This document shows, piece by piece, positions 27,984 through 35,524 of a DNA stretch of 64,000 nt. Positions within the stretch are counted from its first letter, which is position 1; each line of letters begins with the position of its first letter. The notes beneath the pieces are model-generated. The model did not search any database, was not told where the DNA came from, and saw only the letters and a list, made by a program, of their open reading frames with translations. Made by a program: the position numbers and the translations under genes. Source of the stretch: Sporosarcina sp. FSL K6-3457 (GTDB lineage: Bacteria; Bacillota; Bacilli; Bacillales_A; Planococcaceae); contig NZ_JBBOWX010000001.1 of assembly GCF_038007285.1 (NCBI RefSeq), positions 2,497,501 through 2,561,500 of the forward strand, in the 5' to 3' direction.

Positions 27984-28099
27984 AACTATCATCCCCCTCT
28001 ATCTATTTACCCATCTATCGTAGTTTAAATATTACAAAATGTCTAGACGCGATTGGTAATTTAATGTTAGATTGATAATGTGGAAAATTATTAGGAGGG

Positions 28100-28321
28100 A
28101 TGAAATTGAAGCAAGAGTGGGACAAATTAATATATCTGTGGATTTCAAAAAGAGAAAACGTCCGATTCAATGCTGTGTTAAAAAGGAATGGGGATGATGC
28201 AGAAGATTTAATACGCGCATGGATAGCTGATTACGTGGAAAAACACCAAGAAGATGCAGCAATGATCAAAGTGAGCGAAGAAATAAATCGACTGCAAGAA
28301 AAAAGCGGCCACTCTAATTGA
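28100..28321 (+). CDS. Small hypothetical protein
   Basis: 73-residue acidic, helical protein (KLKQEWDKLIYLWISKRENV...), not recognised. AGGAGGG lies directly before ATG at 28100, so TTG at 28106 is an equally good start. It is alone on the plus strand between minus-strand genes and ends in a hairpin at 28299-28336 shared with the convergent gene. Confidence 0.6.
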   Translation: MKLKQEWDKLIYLWISKRENVRFNAVLKRNGDDAEDLIRAWIADYVEKHQEDAAMIKVSEEINRLQEKSGHSN

Positions 28322-28336
28322 GCAGCTGCTTTTCTT
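28299..28336. terminator. Bidirectional hairpin terminator
   Basis: AAAAGCGGC...CTC pairs with GAG...GCTGCTTTT around AATT, with A/T tracts on both sides. It lies between convergent genes ending at 28321 and 28335. Confidence 0.6.
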
Positions 28337-28601
28337 ATTTAACGCTAACAATCGAATTGATATTGATCTTTCTCTCGTCGTAGCCTACCTGCATCGTTAA
28401 CTTACCAGTCTGACCATCGGCGCTTGTTATGACGCCTTTTGCCGACTCAAACTGCTTTTGGTGGTACGTCGTGATTTCGACCTCGTTTTTAAATTCTAAT
28501 GCCTCATTTATTTTCTCGCCAATCTCCTCAAAGTCCTCTTCTGTCATTTTTGGAGCATCCGAACTCTTGTATGTCTTTTTTGGTTTTGGTACTGCTCTCA
28601 T
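28335..28601 (-). CDS. Small protein, possibly YolD-like
   Basis: 88 residues. The C-terminal half (ITTYHQKQFESAKGVITSADG, KLTMQVGYDERKININSIVSV) has the beta-strand pattern of the YolD-like family seen in the next gene, but the conserved N-terminal RG-KW element is missing. It is last in the SOS-controlled cassette. A truncated or diverged paralogue is the best guess. Confidence 0.5.
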   Translation of the reverse strand: MRAVPKPKKTYKSSDAPKMTEEDFEEIGEKINEALEFKNEVEITTYHQKQFESAKGVITSADGQTGKLTMQVGYDERKININSIVSVK

Positions 28602-28625
28602 TTAAATCATCCCCTTTGTTTTTTG

Positions 28626-28964
28626 TTATTCTTTGATTTGAGCACCAACAATATCGGATACAGCTATCCTCTCTATTCCAAACGGATTATCAAGGAATAT
28701 GCACATTGATTGAATGTTGATTTCCACTATGATTCCGCCACGCATCATGAACTCACCATCTTTCCATGTGATTATGAGGACCTGACATCGTCTTTTATGA
28801 GCCGCTTCGATTTCTTCTTGAATCGATTGCAAATCTAAGTCGTCAAGTTGCGGACGTTCTTCATAATACTGCTCGTTTCTCCAGTCGGTTATCTCGGCTA
28901 CGTGCTCAGGTAACATCATGCCCTGCCATTTAATACTGCCTCTATCTCTAATCATACTTGTCAC
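28626..28964 (-). CDS. YolD-like family protein
   Basis: 112 residues with the hallmark IRDRGSIKWQGMMLPEHV start and a beta-rich C-terminal half (IITWKDGEFMMRGGIIVEIN, IAVSDIVGAQI). YolD-like proteins are encoded beside Y-family polymerases (UvrX/YqjW) in Bacilli and their prophages. The gene starts one base after the polymerase stop. Its biochemical role is unknown. Confidence 0.85.
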   Translation of the reverse strand: MTSMIRDRGSIKWQGMMLPEHVAEITDWRNEQYYEERPQLDDLDLQSIQEEIEAAHKRRCQVLIITWKDGEFMMRGGIIVEINIQSMCIFLDNPFGIERIAVSDIVGAQIKE

Positions 28965-30224
28965 CTATCCTTTATGCCCGCCGACCAACTCGGACCGTTT
29001 AATTGCTGTACCCGCATCGGTTAATGAGATCGCTCGTAATATCGCCGTAGAGCCGTATTTATTTCGGATGTTATCCATCACAGAGCCGATTGCCCTGTCT
29101 TTCCAATTGTCCTTTTCGAAAAGGCTTAATTGTACTGATTGCTCTGCTTCTAACTTTGTGATTGATAAAGATATTTGCCGTACTGGTCTAGCATCGTAAT
29201 TTTCGCTCAACAACTCTTTGCATACCGCATAGATAGCCATCGTTTCGTTGGTCGCCTCTTTAATAGTACGAGATCGTTGGAATCCTCCGCCAAGTGCGTT
29301 TTTACTGTAGCTGATACCAAGCGTTATTGTACGGCCTGCCTTACCTGCATCCCTTGCCCTTTTGGCTACGTCTTCGCACATTTCCAAGAGTACAGCTCTA
29401 ACCTCGGCAATGCTGTTGTAATCACGCATTAAAATCTGGCTCTTGCCATAGCTGACCTGACCTGCAACTGGTGGTGCATCTACCTTGGATAAGTCTATGC
29501 CCCAGGCATGGTGATACAACTGGTTGCCTATGATGCCGAATTTCTTTTCAAGGGTCTCGAGAGATGCGTGGGCTAAATCACCAACGCTAAATATCCCCAT
29601 ATTGTTGAGTGACGTTTCGGTTTGTCTCCCTATTCCCCACATTTCAGAGAGTGGAGATACAGGCCATAACTTTTCCGGTATGTCCTCGAAGTTCCACTTC
29701 GCAAAACCAGTCTTTTTGCCGCTAATATCTAAACATAGCTTAGCCATTAACATATTAGGGCCCATACCGGCTGTTGACGGCAAACTCAACGTTTCGTATA
29801 TTTCCTTCTGGATTTCTCTGACGGTCTGCGCCGGGTCGCCCCATAACTTTTCTGTGCCAGTAAGGTCTATAAAGCTTTCATCGACCGAGTAAACGTGTAT
29901 TGCTTCCGCTGGCACGTACTTGTGGAGGATGCGAGTAATAGACATTGACATTTCGAGAAAGTATTCCATTCGTGGTTCAAAGAGTCGGATTTTTGGGTGA
30001 CGTGGGATTTCAAACAAACGATTACCAGTCTTAATCTTGAACCGCTTTTTCATGGCCGGTGATGCTGCTAACACGACACTACCTCGTTGTTTCAAATTGC
30101 CGACCACTGCAATTGGCGTCGTCCTCGCATCCAGATTATGCAATGCAGCCATACAACTGGCGTAAAAACTCATCATGTCTATGCAAGCGACTGAACGATT
30201 AGGAAATTTACTGTAGTCAATCAT
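28965..30224 (-). CDS. uvrX: Y-family translesion DNA polymerase (UvrX/YqjW type)
   Basis: 419-residue Y-family polymerase. CIDMMSFYASCMA (first catalytic Asp), YSVDESFIDLTG (catalytic Asp-Glu), and GIGRQTETSLNNMGI (helix-hairpin-helix) are clear, followed by a little-finger domain. It is the plasmid/prophage-associated UvrX/YqjW type, not DinB. It overlaps the LexA-like gene by ATGA and is followed by YolD, in an operon with an SOS box. Predicted to carry out error-prone bypass after DNA damage. Confidence 0.92.
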   Translation of the reverse strand: MIDYSKFPNRSVACIDMMSFYASCMAALHNLDARTTPIAVVGNLKQRGSVVLAASPAMKKRFKIKTGNRLFEIPRHPKIRLFEPRMEYFLEMSMSITRILHKYVPAEAIHVYSVDESFIDLTGTEKLWGDPAQTVREIQKEIYETLSLPSTAGMGPNMLMAKLCLDISGKKTGFAKWNFEDIPEKLWPVSPLSEMWGIGRQTETSLNNMGIFSVGDLAHASLETLEKKFGIIGNQLYHHAWGIDLSKVDAPPVAGQVSYGKSQILMRDYNSIAEVRAVLLEMCEDVAKRARDAGKAGRTITLGISYSKNALGGGFQRSRTIKEATNETMAIYAVCKELLSENYDARPVRQISLSITKLEAEQSVQLSLFEKDNWKDRAIGSVMDNIRNKYGSTAILRAISLTDAGTAIKRSELVGGHKG

Positions 30225-30424
30225 GAAACGATTCGCAAAGTCCGTGGGCGTGAGTCGATAAAGTCGATATAACCTTTCTCTCTCATCCGATCTAAATGGC
30301 CGTGTACAGTAGATGGAGATTTGAGTCCGACTCCAGTTGTGATTTCTCTTATTGTCGGTGGATACTGATTGTCTGCAATGTAACTTTTAATGTAATCATA
30401 TATTTTCTGTTGTCTTTCTCGCAT
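30221..30424 (-). CDS. LexA-like DNA-binding domain protein (no protease domain)
   Basis: 67 residues that align with the LexA N-terminal winged helix: RQQKIYDYIKSYIADNQYPPTIREI and LKSPSTVHGHLDRMREKGYI, split here in two blocks. The autoprotease domain is absent, so it cannot self-cleave on RecA activation. It might compete with host LexA at SOS boxes, including the one driving its own operon. Coupled by overlapping stop/start codons on both sides. Confidence 0.82.
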   Translation of the reverse strand: MRERQQKIYDYIKSYIADNQYPPTIREITTGVGLKSPSTVHGHLDRMREKGYIDFIDSRPRTLRIVS

Positions 30425-30795
30425 TAAATAACAGCTCCTTCGGTAAATTTTGTAAAATAAACACTGATCAATTCTTCTGTCCGATTACGCAGGCGTATGT
30501 TTAAATAACGTCGTGGATCTTCGTGACCACCCTGAATAAATAAGTACTCGGTGAAAGTTCCGTCATTTAGCTTTTTAACCACTTTCATGTTGTTGCGTTT
30601 CAAGTAAATGGACGTCCGCTTCAATTCATTTCTTGCAATTTTTAGTGTTCCCTCAATAATATCCAAATAAGGTTTCTTCAATTTGAATGCACCAATTTCA
30701 ATTTCCCCTCGGTCCCTCTCCAAAATTTTAATAATCATCGGCAAGTAAATCATATTCTCGAAATGCGATAGTGTCCCTTCAGGAATTATCGACAC
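30424..30795 (-). CDS. Hypothetical protein of SOS cassette
   Basis: 123 residues, basic and mixed alpha/beta (MSIIPEGTLSHFENMIYLPM, ARNELKRTSIYLKRNNMKVV, RYLNIRLRNRTEELI). I do not recognise the family firmly. Its position between the WYL protein and the LexA-like gene, with one-base gaps, ties it to the mutagenesis cassette. Confidence 0.6.
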   Translation of the reverse strand: MSIIPEGTLSHFENMIYLPMIIKILERDRGEIEIGAFKLKKPYLDIIEGTLKIARNELKRTSIYLKRNNMKVVKKLNDGTFTEYLFIQGGHEDPRRYLNIRLRNRTEELISVYFTKFTEGAVI

Positions 30796-30796
30796 A

Positions 30797-31018
30797 CTAA
30801 ATCACCATACTTTCTTTTCTGATGACAGGAACAAGTGCCAGTACGTTATCAATCGTAAATGTACGTCTAGTCTTGCGTAGATGACAATACGCTCTAAACG
30901 ATGCATCCCCTACTTGGATTACCTGTATCCTCCGCTTGCTGATTTGACCACTCTTAGATAAGTACATCATATCCAGTACATCTCCACGTTCTACCGACTT
31001 CAACAATTGATTACGCAC
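30797..31018 (-). CDS. Small WYL-domain protein
   Basis: 73 residues from GTG at 31018 after AAAGGAGG. SKSGQISKRRIQVIQVGDASFRAYCHLRKTRRTFTIDNVLALVP, seen here as GDASFRAYCHLRKTRRTF then IDNVLALVP, resembles a lone WYL domain; family domains bind ligands or nucleic acids and often regulate defence or DNA-repair genes. There is no separate HTH. First gene of the SOS-box operon. Confidence 0.7.
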   Translation of the reverse strand: MRNQLLKSVERGDVLDMMYLSKSGQISKRRIQVIQVGDASFRAYCHLRKTRRTFTIDNVLALVPVIRKESMVI

Positions 31019-31039
31019 ACTCGTTCCCTCCTTTTCTCT

Positions 31040-31068
31040 AATATACAGAACGGACGTTTGTAATGCAA
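31040..31068 (-). promoter_or_regulatory. SOS-box promoter of the mutagenesis cassette
   Basis: On the minus strand TTGCAT (31068-31063), a 17-base spacer and TATATT (31045-31040) form a good sigma-A promoter. The spacer holds GAACGGACGTTT (31048-31059, plus-strand reading), which fits the Gram-positive LexA box CGAACRNRYGTTYC in its core, with only the two outermost bases different. LexA bound there would block the polymerase. Confidence 0.8.
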
Positions 31069-31159
31069 GTGGTAAATTTTAAAAGATGCGATAAACACGA
31101 GTTGAAACCGAGACTTTTGAATCAATTACATCAAATTGAAAGAAATCTTTATAATATAC

Positions 31160-31188
31160 TTGCGTATACTAGTATACCATGATATATT
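31160..31188 (+). promoter_or_regulatory. Promoter with palindromic operator for the zinc-ribbon cassette
   Basis: TTGCGT (31160-31165), 17-base spacer, TATATT (31183-31188). The spacer start carries the perfect 14-base palindrome GTATACTAGTATAC (31164-31177), placed so that a bound dimeric repressor would cover the -35 box. Drives the four plus-strand genes from 31233. Confidence 0.75.
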
Positions 31189-31232
31189 AAGTTTAGAAGT
31201 TAAGGAAACGACAAAACAAACAAAGGGAGCGG

Positions 31233-31616
31233 ATGAAAATGAAAAACGTCATGACGAAGGCTTGGGAAATTGCAAAAGAAGGTGCTGCTAAATTCGGTGG
31301 TAAAGCTGTTGAATACTTTGCAGAAGCACTTCGCATGGCGTGGGCAGAAGTTAAAACGGTAAATGAAAAAGTTGAAATCGTACTTGCGCCAGGCAGCCGC
31401 AAACACAAATCTTGGTTAGCTAGAATTGTCGGGCCGCACGCAAAATGGAAGTTCGACCGTGTGTTTTTGGACAGCGAAATGGAAGATGCGAAAGTCTTTA
31501 ACGTTGAAAATGGCGTGTACGAAGCTTGTGACGGTGGCGACCGCTACTTTATCCAAGTTGCTAACGGGAAATACGAAGTTATCCAGGACTGGAAAGCTGA
31601 ACAACTAATTGCTTAA
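31233..31616 (+). CDS. Phage-type hypothetical protein
   Basis: 127 residues. The N-terminal amphipathic helix KAWEIAKEGAAKFGGKAVEYFAEALRMAW, seen as KAWEIAKEGAAKFGGKAVEY, is a motif common in Gram-positive phage and mobile-element proteins that are otherwise unrelated. The rest (WKFDRVFLDSEMEDAKVFNV...) is unrecognised. ATG 31233 or ATG 31239 may start; AAAGGGAG precedes both. First gene of the plus-strand cassette. Confidence 0.65.
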   Translation: MKMKNVMTKAWEIAKEGAAKFGGKAVEYFAEALRMAWAEVKTVNEKVEIVLAPGSRKHKSWLARIVGPHAKWKFDRVFLDSEMEDAKVFNVENGVYEACDGGDRYFIQVANGKYEVIQDWKAEQLIA

Positions 31617-31632
31617 TGGGAGGAATTTATCA

Positions 31633-32157
31633 ATGTTAACCGAAAAACTTATAATGAAAATAAATGCAGTACTCGACAGTGATTTAACGTCATACAGGAT
31701 AGCGAAGGACTTAGGTTATGCCAGTGCAAACCCCATCCACAAATTACGGGATGGAGAATCCGACATTATGAAATTGCAACTAGCCACGGTGGTTGAATTT
31801 GAAAAACTATACGAGGAGATGATGAAAATGGAGAACATTAAATCAGAAATCAAAGGTATCATCACAAAAGTAGAAGCTTGGGAAATCGGGTTGGTAGACG
31901 CTGATCCTAATTACCACGAAATTGATTACATCGACGGCGCATCAGATCACTACATCGTCCATGAGGTCGAAGGTGAAGAATTAGAAGTGTTTTTTGCGGA
32001 ACATGATCACGTAAAAGAATTACGCAATGAAATCTATGAGGGAACGAAAACGAATGAAGACTTTGAAGAACTCGTAATCAACGAACCGGCTGACCAATAC
32101 GACTACGATAAAGTTGTCGCTTATCGCTCGGATAATGGACAAATCGAGTGGTTATAA
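31633..32157 (+). CDS. HTH-like phage protein
   Basis: 174 residues from ATG at 31633 after GGGAGGAATT. Residues 1-60 (MKINAVLDSDLTSYRIAKDLGYASA, PIHKLRDGES) look like an XRE-type helix-turn-helix. The C-terminal acidic part (VEGEELEVFFAEHDHVKELRNEI) is unrecognised. It could be the repressor for the palindromic operator upstream, but that is inference from position. Confidence 0.6.
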   Translation: MLTEKLIMKINAVLDSDLTSYRIAKDLGYASANPIHKLRDGESDIMKLQLATVVEFEKLYEEMMKMENIKSEIKGIITKVEAWEIGLVDADPNYHEIDYIDGASDHYIVHEVEGEELEVFFAEHDHVKELRNEIYEGTKTNEDFEELVINEPADQYDYDKVVAYRSDNGQIEWL

Positions 32158-32158
32158 C

Positions 32159-32818
32159 ATGAAAGAATACAAAGTGAAAAGTGCTGTGGGAGATCGTTAT
32201 GGTCTCCTTAAAGTTTTGGAAGATGTACCTGAAATCAGACCACGGAAAGTGCTTGCTGAATGCGACTGTGGCGTTAAAAAAGAGTTTACACTTCACTCCT
32301 TGAAAAGCGGTCTCACAACATCATGTGGTTGCGCGCGCATTAAAGATGAAGTAGGAAAGCGTTATGGTAAATTAAAAGTAATTAGTAATGCCGGAGCAAA
32401 TGAACGAGGTAAGTACATGTTTGAATGCGTGTGTGATTGCGGCGAGAAAACAATGGTCCAAGGTGCTTATTTAAGAAATGGGGACACAACTTCTTGTGGT
32501 TGTTTAAAAAAAGAATTGGAAGAAGATAATTTACGGAATAAATATGAAGAAAAACGCGTCAACGGTGTAGCATTGCAACTTTTCGATGATAAACCTAGAA
32601 AAAATAGTAGTACAGGTTTCCGCGGTGTCTTTAAATATTATACAAGAGTATCAAAAGAAGAAAGATTTGGAGCATGGATCACCGTGAATAAAAAGAAATA
32701 TTATAAGAAAGGATTTAACACTCCTGAAGAGGCATATTTAAATGGACGATTAATATTGGAACATAAACATTTACCTAATATAGTTACGTCGAATGAAAAG
32801 AGTGATATGGATAAATGA
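32159..32818 (+). CDS. Tandem zinc-ribbon/AP2-like DNA-binding protein
   Basis: 219 residues from ATG at 32159. Two repeats of about 50 residues, each GxRYGxLKV...CDCG...LxSGxTTSCGC, lie at residues about 11-60 and 62-112. They are followed by a linker and a C-terminal AP2-type module (GFRGVFKYYTRVSKEERFGAWI, KKGFNTPEEAYLNGRLILE). AP2 and CxCG/SCGC modules accompany phage homing endonucleases, but no HNH catalytic motif is visible. Stop overlaps the next start. Confidence 0.75.
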   Translation: MKEYKVKSAVGDRYGLLKVLEDVPEIRPRKVLAECDCGVKKEFTLHSLKSGLTTSCGCARIKDEVGKRYGKLKVISNAGANERGKYMFECVCDCGEKTMVQGAYLRNGDTTSCGCLKKELEEDNLRNKYEEKRVNGVALQLFDDKPRKNSSTGFRGVFKYYTRVSKEERFGAWITVNKKKYYKKGFNTPEEAYLNGRLILEHKHLPNIVTSNEKSDMDK

Positions 32819-33627
32819 AAAAGAAACGCGGTCGTAAACCCTTGGACGTCATCGGTAATCGTTACGGGCGACTTGTCATTCTTAAAGACGTCGAAGACTC
32901 AAAGCCGAGAAAAGTAGTTGCGAGATGTGACTGCGGCACGAAAAGAGATTATTTACTAGCGGCTTTACGGAGCGGTAATACAAAATCTTGCGGATGTCTT
33001 AGCAAAGAATTGGCAAGTCAAGCTAAACACAAAAGGAATGGAGGCCGAAAGGCTACAGATTTAACAGGTCAGAAATTTGGGAAGTTAACAGCGATTAAGC
33101 GTGTTGAAAACTCTCCCCAGAACGCTGTGGCAAGGTGGCTTTGCCGTTGTGAGTGCGGAGTAGAAAAGATAATGTATGCTAGCAATTTGACTGAGGGCGC
33201 AACTACCTCTTGCGGTTGCAGTAAAGGTGGAGGTAGCACGGAGCGTTGGACTAAAAACCAAGATAAAGACATTATACGTTTGAAAAATAGCGGAATGAAC
33301 AATGAGGAAATATCAAAATTAGTCAACAGATCACTTGCCGCTTTAGCGAAAAGATTTTCAAGTTTGCGTAAGTTAAAAGGGGAAAAAAGATGTCAAGCGA
33401 AAGACTGCCAAAAAAATTTTATCCCTCTTATTTCAAGCGCTAAATATTGCACCGACCAATGTAGGTGGCAAGAAAACAAGCGAAAAAAATATGAAGAAAG
33501 AGTAGATAAAGGCCTCTGTAAGCAGTGTGGTGGCAAAAAAGGGGATACCGACATTACTTACTGTAAAAAGTGTCAAGATTACTTCAAAAAGAGGTGGGTT
33601 GACAGAAACAGCGACCTACCCACGTAA
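32815..33627 (+). CDS. Multi-zinc-ribbon protein with SANT/Myb-like and zinc-knuckle domains
   Basis: 270 residues. Two more copies of the GNRYGRLVILK...CDCG...SGNTKSCGC repeat (residues about 11-60 and 77-140) are followed by a Myb/SANT-like helix set (WTKNQDKDIIRLKNSGMNNEEISKLV), then CQAKDCQKNF...CTDQC and CKQCGGKK...CKKC zinc clusters. Nothing catalytic is seen. With the preceding gene it makes four ribbon copies, likely from duplication. DNA or RNA binding is expected; the role is unknown. Confidence 0.72.
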   Translation: MKKKRGRKPLDVIGNRYGRLVILKDVEDSKPRKVVARCDCGTKRDYLLAALRSGNTKSCGCLSKELASQAKHKRNGGRKATDLTGQKFGKLTAIKRVENSPQNAVARWLCRCECGVEKIMYASNLTEGATTSCGCSKGGGSTERWTKNQDKDIIRLKNSGMNNEEISKLVNRSLAALAKRFSSLRKLKGEKRCQAKDCQKNFIPLISSAKYCTDQCRWQENKRKKYEERVDKGLCKQCGGKKGDTDITYCKKCQDYFKKRWVDRNSDLPT

Positions 33628-33639
33628 TTGTGGACAAAC

Positions 33640-33679
33640 AAAAAAGGCGCCCACTCAATTAAGAGTAGACGCCTTTTTT
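33640..33679. terminator. Bidirectional terminator between cassette and endolysin
   Basis: AAAAAAGGCG...CTC pairs with GAG...CGCCTTTTTT with an AATTAA loop. T-tracts are present on both strands, serving the zinc-ribbon cassette and the convergent lysis genes. Confidence 0.85.
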
Positions 33680-33680
33680 G

Positions 33681-34490
33681 TTACTTATTACCATCAATAT
33701 AAACCGACAAAGCAAGCGCATCATCTAGTGACAGCGTGCCTGCTTTAGCCTGCGCTAACCATTTAGGATCTTGGAGCACTTTGTCCTTTGTCGCCTTCTC
33801 GATTTTATCAATCATAGACGTATTAAGCGTAGGTGAACTTGGTTTAAACAATCTGATTTCCTCCTTTTTTGGTGGTGGTGTCGGCTTGGCTACTGATGCA
33901 AATGACTTTTCAACCGCGGCCATCGTCACCCGACCAGCTACCCCGTCAGCAACCAATTTGTTCGCCTTTTGGTATGCAGCTACAACTTTGACAACCTCGT
34001 TGCCGTACAGCCCATCCACGGTAACTTTGTAGCCAAGCACATTGAGCATCTGTTGCAAGTGTCGGACGTCCGGGTCATCGATGTACAGCGCTGGATTGAC
34101 GTGGTGCGTGTATTGATTGGTCCATCGACCTTTACTGATTTCAAAGTGTAGATGGATTCCTGTTGAGTTGCCAGTCGTGCCTTTTACACCGATTTTCTGC
34201 CCTTGCCCGACATTCTGACCGACCTTAACGGTAATAGAAGACAAGTGAGCGTAGAGCGTTTCCCAGCCATTACTATGAGTGATGACAACGTACTTACCGA
34301 ATCCAGTCTTACCGTTTTTTGTGTTGTCAATAAAACGGATAGTGCCCGATGCAGCTGCTGCAATTGTGTTATCGCTGTGAGTGCCGTAATCCATCCCCCA
34401 GTGAGGCCTCACAACTTCCTTTTCGACTGGATCTAACCGCGAATTGCTGTACAGGCTAGTTACAATGCCGTGACACGGTTTGACAAACAT
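33681..34490 (-). CDS. Endolysin, M23 peptidase with peptidoglycan-binding domain
   Basis: 269 residues. The N-terminal M23 (LytM) domain has HWGMDYGTHSD and GIHLHFEIS, the zinc ligands of a peptidoglycan endopeptidase. Residues about 140-190 form a PG_binding_1 domain (DVRHLQQMLNVLGYKVTVDGLYGNEV), and a Pro/Lys linker leads to a C-terminal helical module (IDKIEKATKDKVLQDPKWLAQAK). No signal peptide, so it depends on the adjacent holin. It is the last late gene. Confidence 0.9.
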   Translation of the reverse strand: MFVKPCHGIVTSLYSNSRLDPVEKEVVRPHWGMDYGTHSDNTIAAAASGTIRFIDNTKNGKTGFGKYVVITHSNGWETLYAHLSSITVKVGQNVGQGQKIGVKGTTGNSTGIHLHFEISKGRWTNQYTHHVNPALYIDDPDVRHLQQMLNVLGYKVTVDGLYGNEVVKVVAAYQKANKLVADGVAGRVTMAAVEKSFASVAKPTPPPKKEEIRLFKPSSPTLNTSMIDKIEKATKDKVLQDPKWLAQAKAGTLSLDDALALSVYIDGNK

Positions 34491-34846
34491 CAGACATCAC
34501 CGTCCGGATCCACCAAGTTAAATACTGCCGGATTATTTTTCAGCATTTCTCGCATTTCGTCCAGGGCATCCTCTACTAAATCCGTAAACATTTCAAAGCT
34601 GATGATTCTCGCAATCCAAGTAAATTTAGTGATAAATAAATCATAGACAAAGCGTAATTTAAGTTTGCCCGTGCCACTTCCTAGCTCTTTCTCCGCTTGC
34701 GTCACGGCCAACAGTAACCAAGCCTTAACCTTGCGTAGCTGCGTGCTCGACGGCTGTTTGAAAAACATAAAAATCGCACCACTCAATACAATGAGTAGCA
34801 CGATTAATGCCACAATGAGTGACCAATTTTCGATTAGTTGATTCAT
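34490..34846 (-). CDS. LLH-type phage holin
   Basis: 118 residues with one strong N-terminal membrane helix (WSLIVALIVLLIVLSGAIFMFF) and an amphipathic region AVTQAEKELGSGTGKLKLRFVYD typical of holin superfamily 6 (LLH). It would form the membrane lesion that releases the endolysin. Directly abuts the endolysin gene. Confidence 0.78.
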   Translation of the reverse strand: MNQLIENWSLIVALIVLLIVLSGAIFMFFKQPSSTQLRKVKAWLLLAVTQAEKELGSGTGKLKLRFVYDLFITKFTWIARIISFEMFTDLVEDALDEMREMLKNNPAVFNLVDPDGDV

Positions 34847-35160
34847 ATGATTTCTTCCTCCTGTTCAAATTTTAAGTAATCTGGGTTTAGCTGCTGCTTG
34901 TTGACATTCTCATTTTTTTCCTTCCAGTAATAAAAACCTGTGCCTGTGGCAATTTCGGCAAATCCACCCGTTAAAATAAGGGCTATAAGCGACACATCAC
35001 CGCTGTAACCCTCAATCACCATTTTATATGTTAGCCATAACGCAAAAGCGATAACAAATGAGCCACTTATCCAAGATACGATTAGTATTTTTTTAGAAAA
35101 TGACATTTGGGGTTTACGCTGCTTTGGTGGTCGGTTTTTTAAATACTCCCAATAACTCAT
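34843..35160 (-). CDS. Two-helix membrane protein of the lysis module
   Basis: 105 residues with membrane helices at about 25-47 (ILIVSWISGSFVIAFALWLTY) and 57-77 (VSLIALILTGGFAEIATGTGF), and charged ends. It overlaps its neighbours by ATGA on both sides. A second holin or an antiholin is likely from layout; no diagnostic motif. Confidence 0.65.
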   Translation of the reverse strand: MSYWEYLKNRPPKQRKPQMSFSKKILIVSWISGSFVIAFALWLTYKMVIEGYSGDVSLIALILTGGFAEIATGTGFYYWKEKNENVNKQQLNPDYLKFEQEEEII

Positions 35161-35438
35161 GCGTCATCACCCTCTAATTTAGCAATTCGTTTATGTGCTG
35201 ACTTAGTTGATTCCTCAACGCGAATCAAACGCTCATTCTGAGATTCTATTTTTCTTGCTTGGTCTTTAAAATCTAGCTTGATATCATCTACACCACGGGC
35301 GATATAATCAACCTTAGATGATATGTTAGCTTCCGAAGCACCTTGATTCTTACTTTCTTTTTTTAGTGCAATGATAGCGCCTATTACACCTAATGCAGCA
35401 CCTAGCGCACCGAACAACAATGACATTTCTACACTCAT
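35157..35438 (-). CDS. XhlA-like membrane/coiled-coil lysis accessory protein
   Basis: 93 residues. An N-terminal membrane helix (LLFGALGAALGVIGAIIAL) is followed by a coiled coil (VDYIARGVDDIKLDFKDQARKIESQNERLIRVEES, abbreviated). The order differs from classic XhlA, where the helix is C-terminal, but the size and place fit haemolysin XhlA-type holin accessories. First gene of the lysis set. Confidence 0.65.
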   Translation of the reverse strand: MSVEMSLLFGALGAALGVIGAIIALKKESKNQGASEANISSKVDYIARGVDDIKLDFKDQARKIESQNERLIRVEESTKSAHKRIAKLEGDDA

Positions 35439-35471
35439 TCCGCACCTCTCAATTTTTTATTTTTGGGTAAA

Positions 35472-35501
35472 GAAAAAGAACGCCCGCGATTGGACGTTCT
35501 T
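35472..35501 (-). terminator. Terminator after the nuclease-like moron
   Basis: AAGAACGTCC / GGGCGTTCTT on the minus strand, six-base loop, followed by TTTTT. It ends the 35525 gene before the lysis genes. Confidence 0.75.
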
Positions 35502-35524
35502 GATTTTAATAAAATATTCTCCGG

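Noticed and set aside
30221..30424. Full LexA repressor of the prophage
   Set aside because: Only the winged helix is encoded; the Ser-Lys autoprotease domain is absent and the stop is followed at once by the polymerase gene.
32159..33627. HNH homing endonucleases
   Set aside because: AP2 and zinc-ribbon modules suggest it, but no H-N-H or GIY-YIG catalytic motif is visible in either protein.
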